From Vitrella brassicaformis (lineage: Eukaryota; Sar; Vitrellaceae): a stretch of 64,000 nucleotides of DNA. The position numbers were made by a program, and so were the translations under genes. A model generated the notes under the pieces. That model was not told where the DNA came from and made no database searches. It was given only the letters and a program-made list of their open reading frames with translations. Positions 55,501-64,000 of the stretch are shown here, in pieces. Every line of letters begins with the position of its first letter. Positions within the stretch are counted from its first letter, which is position 1. Location of the stretch: contig CDMY01000562.1 of NCBI GenBank assembly GCA_001179505.1, positions 124,001 to 188,000 on the forward strand, read 5' to 3'.

Positions 55501-58500
55501 CACCCACAGCCCACACGCCATCCATCAGACGTACCATTCCCGCACACACGCACATACACACACATCCAGAGGATCGCCCACGTCACGTGCCTGTGCGTTC
55601 TTGAAGTCGGCTTCTTGTTTCTCGCTTTTCTGCAGCAACGACAGCAGGTGCCTCTCCCATTTCTGGCGGTGCTGCTGCAGCTCTGCCAGTCGAGGCCGTT
55701 CCACTTCCACCTTGACCCGGCCCTTTCGGCTCTCGTGTCGCCTCAGCCGCTCGTCGAGCTGTCGGGCCGCCTCCTCCTCGGCCACCCGCAAAGTGCTGTC
55801 GGCACAGTCCTTGCTCATCCGCGACCGATCCTCAAACAGAGCGAACAGCACGTCACGGCAATGGGCCACCTTCTCCAGCAGCCATCCCTGGTCGACGCGC
55901 AGCTCGAATACCAACATCTTGTCAGCGTCTTCGCCGTGCTCGTCTCGCAGCATGGTCCTCGGGTCGACGACTGCCTCTGCAGGCTTCTCTTCTTCCTCCT
56001 CTGCTGCTGCAGCAGGTGGCTCCTCAACTGCCTTCTTGTCCGTCTTGCCAGGACTGGCAGGTTTTGCAGGTGGGGCGGCTTTGCCCTTGAGAGCTAAGGG
56101 CGGGGGCGGGGGCGGGGGCGGGGGCGGCTCCTCTTCATTCTCCTCTTCCTGCTGCTCTTCTCTCGGCGGCGGCTCAGAAAAGGTGAAGCGCTCGGCTATG
56201 TCCGCAAGAGTCGACTCACAAACGAAGTCGAGACCGCCTGATCCACAATAGACAGTCAAGGCAGGGATAAGGCAGAGAGAGAGAGAGAGAGAGACATGAA
56301 GTCGGCTTGGGGCGAGCATGCTTTGTGGTTTGTGCGTGTCTCACTGGGTGCCTTCCATTGCGGTTTGGTTGGCTCAGGGGGCGGGGGAGGAGGAGGAGAC
56401 TCCACTGGCTTGGCTTTGTCCTTCTTGCCTTTCTTGTCAGGTGCCGGTGCTGCCTTAGGAGCTGCTGTCTCAGCGGGCGGGGCGGCGGCAGACTCCTCGT
56501 CCTGTCATCTCATCCAAAGCATCTGTTTTGTTTCCTTCTAGATGTACAAGACTGTGTCTCTTTCGGTGTGCCATGTGTGCTGCCTGCCTTCACCCCTACC
56601 TTCTTCTCCTGGTCCATCCGCCACTGCTTGAGAGTGATCATGTCAAAGACATGGCCCATCTTGCTCTGGTGGCCGTAGAATAGTGCCTCGAGCTTAGGGG
56701 TGAAGTCGGCGTGGATCTTGCAGAGGAGGGCGGCATGGTCGCGATAGGCCTGCTCGAGATCGTCCAGGGCAGCAAAGGAGGTGTCCACCAGGGCCTGCAG
56801 GCTCTCCTCGTCCGACGCCGACTTGATACTCCTGCGTGGCATGCAGAAGGAGAAAATGACGTACCCATTCGCTCATGGTCCCACAGCTGCAGTACCTGTT
56901 GATGTCGCTGAGGTGTTCCTCCCTGCTGGTGCAGTCATTCTGGTGTTCGATTTTGGTGTTTTCGATCCACCCCTGCTGGTCCTCCTCGGCGAGCCGCAAC
57001 TCGTACTTCCACACGCGGTTGCGGTCCTCCACCTGCTGCAGGAATTTGACAAGCCGAAGGCAGGTACGGTGTTGCTCCTCGTCCATCTCCTGCAAACAAG
57101 ACAAGACAAGACAAGACAATGGCTGAAAAAGGGGGAGAGAGAGAGAGAGAGAGAGAAGGATCGCACGCACCTGCACCCAGGCGGATGCACACTGCGCCAT
57201 GGTGGAGTTATTGTCGAGGTGTTTCTGGGCGTGTGGTCTGATCTTGGCGTCGACGAGGCCCTTGAGGTCTTCGAAGCCGCCCCAAGCGCTGCGGGCATCG
57301 TACTCGGCCAACTCGACGCACAACTCGTCTGCACCCACCCATCCATCCATCCATCCCTGTATGTGACATGGGTGCCACCCCGACAGCCTCAATGACTAAC
57401 CCAGGATGGTGTCGGCGAGGTGTGTGGTCTGCTGCTGCACCTGCCGGAAGCAGTCAAACAGCTTGTCATACTCCTCCTGCGTGACGTCGTTGACGCTGTT
57501 CAGCTCATCCTCGACACGTTTCAGCTGGCCGCTCTCCCACTTGTCCAGAGGCACGGCGAAGATCGAGCTGACCAGGGCCATGCGCTGCCGGTACACGCCG
57601 TCCTGTTTGGTTCGGAGGGCGTCGAATGCGTCCATAAGTGCGGGGGGCCGCCTGAGCTCGTGGCCCTGGTTGATGCGGGCCAGCGTGCGGCGAAGGGCGT
57701 AGCGGTGCCTGGAGAGACACAGACACACACACATTGGATGCGGTTTGCCTTCTGTGTGTGCGTATCTGTCTATGCGTCCTCTACCGCTGTTCCCTCCAAC
57801 GTGCTAGGGCGCTATGCCACCTCTCCTTGCCCCGCTTGAGCTTCTCAATCCCGCTCAGCTTGAGCTTGGCACTCAGCTCGGCGAAGGCCTTCTTGTTCTC
57901 CAGCACGTTCACGTTCGTCTCGATGCAGTAGTCCTCGACCAGCCGCTCCACCTCTCCCTTAGGCACGTATGCGATGCTCATGAGCTTCTCCGACAGTGCC
58001 TTGAGCAGCGCCTCGTTGGTGTCCCGTCGCTTGCCCTCGAGCGTCTCCAGCTCAGCAGCAAAAGTCTGCACCCTCTGCTGGTATTTGCTGCCCCAAGCGT
58101 CCACCTCCACCAGCACCCCATCGATGTCGTGCCGCGTCATGTGGCCGAGGGTGTCCTCGCCTTCCGAACCAAACATGGGGTCACGGGAGGGGTCCACACT
58201 CGCCTCATCCCCCTCTCCCCCATCCTCTCTCCCACCCTCGCCCCGGTCTCGTTGCTCCTGCGTCTCTTTCTCCTGTTCTGCGGCTTTATCGGCGTCTCTC
58301 TCAATGATGCTTCTCTTGGGAAGTGTGGGCGCCTGCTCCAGAGGCCGCAGGAGAGCTTCCAGGAACTCCTCCAGCTTGGTGATGTCCTTCTGCATCCCCT
58401 GTGTGGCTGACTTGATGCCTTTCTCGAGTGTCTCCTCCACAGCGAAGTTCTCATCGTCATACAGGGCGAGGCTCTGGTCGTGCCGCGCCTTGAGCCGCTC

Positions 58501-58977
58501 CATCAGCCCCTTGACTCGGCCACCCGACCCGCCCACACCGCCTTCTTGAAGTTGAGGAGCCGTCAGTGTGGCCACTTTCTGCCTCGCCAGCCGCCGTTCG
58601 GCCTCTGCTGCACGGACCCTCTCAGATGCACCGGCGGGCAGAGAAGCACGCCGCTCTCTCTTCGGGCTCGGTGGCTTCGTGGCCTTCTTTTCATCGTCGA
58701 CTTGCTCATCGTCAGAGGCCGCCTTGATCGAAGAGCGCTTGGCCCTCGCTTGTTTGACCTTTTTGTGGGCGTGGATGGCCTCTGCCAGCTTGAAGGTGTC
58801 CCGTAGGGCGGCCGCAAAGCTACTCGGCATCGTGTTTCCCGGCGCGGTGAGCTCCTTCTGCTTGGTGAGGCCCAGCAGGTCCTTGTCGAGGGTTTGGTCA
58901 TTGCATTCGGTGCGTTGGTGATCCTGGAGGTTCAGGTTGGCCCTCAGATGCGCCACTGTCGCCATGCCGCTTGCCAT
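52574..58977 (-). CDS. CCDC180: Large coiled-coil protein, CCDC180-like (cilium/flagellum)
   Basis: Many exons from ATG 58977 to TGA 52574. Exon 1 (about 57785-58977) opens with a basic disordered region, then coiled coil resembling DUF4455: GVLVEVDAWGSKYQQRVQTF, EKLMSIAYVPKGEVERLVED, NVNVLENKKAFAELSAKL, ERWHSALARWREQR. Further helical exons follow (FDALRTKQDGVYRQRMALV, EMDEEQHRTCLRLVKFLQQV). A Pro/Glu/Ala-rich hinge lies at about 55980-56130, then a DUF4456-like C-terminal coil (ESTLADIAERFTFSEPPP at its start; AYSAFQ, KTLSTSGISYLKGLNTEYL). No enzymatic motif. CCDC180 relatives are found in flagellated organisms, so a flagellar role is inferred. Exon joins near the C-terminus (52574-53800), which include an acidic Glu/Gly-rich stretch, are the least certain. 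Confidence 0.72.
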
Positions 58978-59368
58978 AATAATGCAAAAGGCAAGCTAAG
59001 CTCGCGCCTGGAGTCTCTCGGCCCGGAAACCAAACAGGCCGCAAGGGAAGGTCTTTTCTCCGAGGGTTGCTCCTCTAGGAGTGCTTTTGACGAAAGATAA
59101 AGTCACTTACATAGTTTGCGATGCGTCCATCGATCCATCCGTCCATCGCATACGACACACAGCACCGCCCATAAGCTCTAAACCTACCCTCGCTCCCTCC
59201 AGTCGACGAAATCACCATGGTGCACTGCAGGAACCCGGGGTTGTGGCCAACCAATCGGTCGCAAAATCCCACCAAATCATGGTACAGGCCTGCCTGCCGA
59301 CAACTAACACATACAATACATGGCTCCCTCCCTCCCTCCCTCTCTCCCCCTCTCTCTCTCTCCAAGAC
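58978..59368. other. Spacer upstream of CCDC180-like and downstream of the amine oxidase
   Basis: 390 bases holding the CCDC180-like promoter and the 3' flank of the amine-oxidase gene. There is a CT-rich tract at 59330-59363. No gene. Confidence 0.4.
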
Positions 59369-60243
59369 TCACAGAATCTCCACTTCTGGTTCATCCTCGG
59401 CCTCTCCCCCATAGCCGTCGCCCGCCCCACCCGCACCCACACCGCCCACGAAGCCCGGGAAGCCGCCGCGGGCCAGCCGCTGCTGACACGCCTGACGGAC
59501 GTCATCTGGCAGGTGTGTGATGATCTGCCGGGCCGCACGCTGGCCGCTCAGGTACGCCCCTGTCAGCAGGCCGCCGTCCCACGTCGCCTCGCCTGCACAC
59601 GAGAGGAGAGAGGAGGGAGGAGAGTGTGTGGGTGTGTCGGACTTGCAAGTCAGTGACCTGACTGACCTGCGAATACGAGGTGGCCGTCATATTCTGGGGC
59701 CGCGAGATCGGGGGCGTAGCATGTCGATGCATCCTGACCGACCCACCACACAAGGACAGACAGACAGACAGACAGACAGACAGAGGAGCACACCAAAGGC
59801 AGGTGCGACCGACGGCCTCATCGAGATGCGTGTGGATGGTAGGCCCTGTGTGTGGAGGTGAGGTGGGGTGAAGGTTGTGTAGGGTGCCCACCGGTGTGTG
59901 GTAGACCTGTCCGCCGAGTGTCTCAGGGTCGTTGTCCCAGTGCATCACTCTGGCGTCAAGCAGCGGAGGCAACACATGCAGATTCCCACCCTGTCATGAC
60001 AGACATGACACACAGACAGACAGACAAAGAAACAAACCGATGGACCAACACACCACACCACAGCCGTACAAGACCTGCCTGCGGGGGTATGGTATTTGCC
60101 TGTGAGCATTTGCCTGTCTGCCTGTCTGTCTGTCTGGCCGGCGCCCTCTCACCCACGCCGCGCGACGCACCTGTGTGTGTTTGATGTGGTGGAACATCCC
60201 CTCGAGCACTCTCAGCACCTCTGGCAGCACCTGACATGGCAGA

Positions 60244-60274
<31 letters not shown>

Positions 60275-63200
60275 GGGCAGCGAGGCCGACCACATCATCT
60301 TGTGACTATGGATGGATGGATGGATGGATCCACTGAGTGGAGCAGGGCCGGCGACCCACCTCATGATCGCTCAGGCCGGCCCACTGGTTGCACAGCGGGG
60401 GGTGCACATGCGCACACACCACACCAGTCTTCCCTGTCACACACACACACACACACACACTCGAGCAAGAAGTCCCCCCAACAAGCGCGGCCGGCCAACC
60501 ATATGCGTGCAGATTGAGGAACTGCATGGGCATGTCATGGCTCTGCTGCTGCTGCTGCTGCTGGTGCTGCTGCTGCTGGTGCTGCTGCTGCTGCTGGTGG
60601 TGGTTGGTGGACATGTGTCTGTGGGTAGCGCCCCAGTTGGGGGCATGGCCGTATCGCTCCCAGAGGGGGTGGATGCACCCGTCGGCCGGCGAGTGGATGG
60701 CGAACCGCATCACCACCCTCGTGTGGGAGCCCCAGCACATCTTGCTGATGGCATCGCGCTTCAGCCACGACAGGGCAGGGGAAAACACCGGCACACTGAA
60801 TGACACACACAGGAACACCATAACAGCCATTCTATTTGTATTTGTGTGCGTGGGGGTGCACTCTGTCTGTGCCGACCCGACGGACCGTTTGCTGAGGTGT
60901 GGCGACTGGTTGATGTGTCCCTGGTTGGGGTGGCAGCCGTGGGCGGCCTTGAGCACACCCAGAGGAAAGGTGCACACCACATAGCGAGCCCGCCACTCCT
61001 ACACACACACACACACAAATACACACACACACACACACACACATACAGACAGATCAGATCCCATCACACACATGACATGGCCACCGATTTGCCCACCGAC
61101 CTTTTTGCAGTCTCTCGAGTCGTTAGTGAGTGTGACGATGACTCCGCCCGAGCCCCGGCTGTCGTGTTCGATGCCCCTGACGGCGCTGCCATACCTCACA
61201 CACCTGGTGAGCCACCCATTGTGGCTCCGCAGCAGCGGCTCGATCGCCAGCCGACCGCACCCATTCACCAGCAGCCAGTCGCGACGCTCCTGCAGTTCCC
61301 CTGCCTCAAGCACCCGCACGTGTGTGTCTGCGGCCGCCATCTGCCTGAAGGCCTCGTGGCCCGTCTGCTGCAGCTCGAAGGCGTGGGCCTTGACGACCTC
61401 ATCGCGGCTGGACGTGAGCAGGAGGTCGCTGCTCCAGGAAGTGCCGCGCAGCATCTCGGCGAGCTGCCAGGTGCGGTGATCCTCCTGCTCAGGAGTGAGG
61501 AGGCGCCCCCATCTGAACGTGGGCTGCTCCTGCTGCTGCTGTCCTTGTGGCTGGAGGAAGTCCATTGGGTGTGGGGCCGCGACGGGTATATCCCTCATGG
61601 AGCAGAGGGAGCCGTACTTGCGGGTGATGAGACGCTCGAGGACGGGCGTGTCGCGCCCCGCGTCCCAGTACAGGCCGCTCCGGCGGATGGCCCGGTCCTT
61701 GAGATACTTGACGGCGGCCTCGAGGTCGGTCAAGCCCTGCAGGGGCTGGACGACGTCCTCCCAGCTGACGGTGGGGGGGTTCATGACCACGGTGGCAGGG
61801 GGGACGTGGGGCAGAGAGGCCATGAAGGCCTGCACCAGTTGCTCGATCTCGTCGGCGTGCTCGATCCACTTGAGCGTCTCGTGCCACCTGGTGGTGTAGC
61901 CGCCCAGAGTGTACTTCTGGGAGAGGTCGTAGAGGGCCAGCTTCTCCCAGGGGGCGGGCTCCTGCTGCATGTGGCTGCACCGGTGCCAAGGGTTGCCCTG
62001 CACCAGTGCGGCCGCCCTGAGCTCCTCGTCCAGCAGCCGGAGCACGAGGCTGCACTTGGCCACCCGATTCTGGTCAAGCGTCACCTCCTTGCCGCCCTGC
62101 CGCCGCGTGTCGAAGTACATGGCCACCTCTGCTGAGTCCGCAAAACCAGACGGCCCCGTCACCCACCCCAGCGGCTGCCTCTGCTGCACGGCCGCCGCCA
62201 GCAGGGGGTTGGGTGAGGGGTTGGTGTCGTCGGCCTGTGGGGATGGGAGGAGTGGCCCCTGGACGTACTGGGCGCCGAGGTCGACCTGGACGGGGGCGGA
62301 GAAGAATGCAGGGTCTCTGAGCTGTGCGGACCTGATGCGGCCGCCGGCCTCGCCCCGCGCCTCCAGGATGCCCACCGTGAGGCCGTGCGTCAGCAGCTCG
62401 CGCGCGGCCACCAACCCTGATAATCAACCATTCAGGAAATACAGAGGCCGAGTGTGGGTGTGTCGCTCTACCCGCCCCCACCCCCCCACCCGCCCGAGCC
62501 AGCGCACCTGCACATCCCGCCCCGATGACGATGGCATCCAGGTCGAAGTTGCCGGCTCCCGCACGCCTCTCGGCGGCCACAGCGGCTGTGCCGCCCGCAT
62601 GGCTCTCATCCGTGCGCTGTGCCCTCTCCTGCTGCTGCTTCAGGCGGCAGATGGTCCCAGCCGTGTGGAGGTGCAGCGTCTCGTCGGTGAGCCCGGCGGG
62701 GTCGAGTAATTCCGGTCGGAATGCAATCCGGGTGGCGTCACGGAGGCCGTGGATGCGCACGGCTTCGAGGTCGTGTCGCGCCTGGGCCTCCTGGATATCG
62801 GTGTAGGGGCCGTAGACGAACTCGTAGCCGTTGCAGACCAGGCGGGCGAAGTACTCGCGCCGCACATTGATGGTGATGCGCCAACCTGACAGACAGACAA
62901 GCAGCAAGACGTGACATATATGTGGTTGGTGGTGGTGGGCCGGGCCGTGCTGTGCTGTGCTGTGCCGTGATAGGTCTGCTGGCTGACCTTGTTCAGCGGG
63001 CACCTGTCGCGAGACGATCCCCTGCTCCTCCAGAAAACGACACAGCTCCTCTGGCAGACAGCAGACACCCAAAACGACAGACACCAAGACACGTCCAGCT
63101 GCCCTGCCCACACATGTCCCCCATCCCCTCGCATGCTTGCCCACCGGCAGGCCCAGGCCCAGGTCCTTGACCCATCGCCACCGCAAACTGCGGAGGGGGC

Positions 63201-63967
63201 GGCAGCAGGGGCACCTCCATCGGCGGCAAAACCGGCAGCGCTGCAGCAGCGGCAGCACCAGCCTCACCCCCACCACCTGGCGAAGGGCGGTCGCTCATCC
63301 GATCAGCGTCCCCCTCTCCCCGCCCCTCCACGTCGATGTCCATAGTGTCGTCATAGTGGGAGAGGTCGGGTGCCTTGGGGAACCCGGGGCTCTCCTGTGT
63401 GGCCTTGCTGGGTATGCGGCCCGTGTCGCGGAAGTGCCGGTAGCACGCGAAGAGGAAGTCGGCCGTCTGCTGGACCTCATCGGCAGTGCACTGCCGGGGC
63501 GTCTTGCGGGCGAGGTCCTTCTTCGGCGTCGTGTGGGTGCCGTCGGGGTGCTCGTATGCCGGCACCGAAAGCACCAGCTTGCCCCCCTTCTCCTGATACC
63601 ACACACCTGCCACACACACCACACACAGATCCATCCATCCATCCATCCACTCATCAACCAACCCGCTGAGAAAGAGCTCACGTGTGTCGCGCGGGAGGTC
63701 TCCCGGGAGCACCACCCTGCTGTCCGGAAAGCGCCAGAGCCTGAACTCCAGCCTGCCGTCGCCAAAGTCATCGGCATGGCCCTGCCGCACTCGCTCCTTC
63801 ATCTCGGCACTCCAGGCCTGGATGCCCCAGCGCACCCAGCGGGCCTCCGCATCGGCCATGGAGCTGTCTGCACCTGTGTTCTCCGCTGGCTGGCCGGGGG
63901 GGAGTTGCGGCGGCGGCGGCAGTGGCAAGTGCAGGTGCGGGGGCTGCGCAGGTGCCGATTGGGGCAT
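59369..63967 (-). CDS. AP2-like domains fused to an LSD1/polyamine-oxidase-type flavin amine oxidase
   Basis: Reads from ATG 63967 (frame open to the window edge, so the true start may lie outside) to TGA 59369. A Pro-rich N-terminus leads to DTRGVWYQEKGGKLVLSV with a helix TADEVQQTADFLFACYRHF, an AP2-like unit. A second unit reads GWRITINVRREYFARLV, YEFVYGPYTDIQEAQARHDL, EAVRIHGLRDATRI. Next is the FAD-binding start DAIVIGAGCAGLVAARELL, GILEARGEAGGRIRS, split by an intron, then the oxidase body (VNGCGRLAIEPLL, YVVCTFPLGVLKAAHG) and the C-terminal FAD motif VFAGEATWDGGLLTGAYLSG. LSD1's FAD-contacting Lys (K661, in its NLNKVVL) corresponds to Arg here (SHTRVVMRF). A CAG-rich Gln/His insert (60540-60600) interrupts the substrate domain. 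A chromatin demethylase with built-in DNA binding is the likely role. Confidence 0.85.
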
Positions 63968-64000
63968 CTTGTTGTCCCACCCTTTCAACACAAGGTTTGG

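Noticed and set aside
60540-60600. CTG/CAG triplet repeat as a regulatory or unstable element
   Set aside because: It lies in an exon of the amine oxidase and simply encodes Gln/His residues.
1-64000. CRISPR arrays, bacterial operons, tRNA or rRNA genes
   Set aside because: Regularly spaced repeats are plain microsatellites, genes are spliced, and no cloverleaf or rRNA-like segment was recognised by eye. A tRNAscan run would be needed to exclude tRNAs fully.

Overview
The window is nuclear DNA from a eukaryote. It has many short spliced exons, GT-AG introns packed with CTGT/ACAG and GT/AC microsatellites, GC-rich exons, and genes on both strands. It carries a stramenopile/alveolate-type chlorophyll-binding protein with a signal peptide, proteins with apparent AP2-like domains, and a ciliary coiled-coil protein. 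My inference is a photosynthetic, flagellated alveolate of the chromerid type; Vitrella brassicaformis would fit, but no species-specific marker is visible.

I could rebuild about 20 genes. Left part (1-24 kb): a partial gene at the edge (1-745, -), a membrane protein (1288-2598, -), a DHHC palmitoyltransferase (3206-5877, -), a secreted CGHC thioredoxin-fold/PDI protein (6225-7580, +), a TMEM145/GPR180-like seven-helix receptor (9087-11278, -), a probable mitochondrial conserved protein (11311-13455, +), a probable plastid pseudokinase (14188-16006, +), a TGS1 cap hypermethylase fused to a PHAX-type RNA-binding domain (16413-18645, -), a light-harvesting protein (18860-19909, +) and a membrane-anchored FkbM-like methyltransferase (20772-24143, +). 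The 3' end of that last gene, with about 1.15 kb of flank, is duplicated at 26163-27770.

Right part (28-64 kb): a compact MYCBP2-type RING-Cys-relay E3 ligase (28269-31869, +), a BRCT-like Cys-containing protein (32995-34314, -), the eRF1 glutamine methyltransferase MTQ2/N6AMT1 (34512-35740, +), a ubiquilin-like protein with a signal peptide and interrupted by an assembly gap (36235-37823, -), a TFIIS-central-domain protein (37855-41149, +), an ankyrin protein (41485-42308, -), an FBXO21 orthologue (42862-47928, +), a Sfp-type phosphopantetheinyl transferase (50301-52133, +), a CCDC180-like coiled-coil protein (52574-58977, -) and an AP2-like/LSD1-like amine oxidase fusion (59369 to at least 63967, -).

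The genes do not form one pathway. Several are unusual: the TGS1-PHAX fusion, the stand-alone RCR ligase, the AP2-amine oxidase fusion, the secretory ubiquilin and the pseudokinase. At genome level the main signals are a recent partial duplication, divergent gene pairs with only 31-32 bp between start codons, and introns whose donor-side AC/AGAC tracts are complementary to their acceptor-side GT/CTGT tracts. Exon models come from reading splice sites and phase by eye. Where I give exon lists, the phases were checked by hand.
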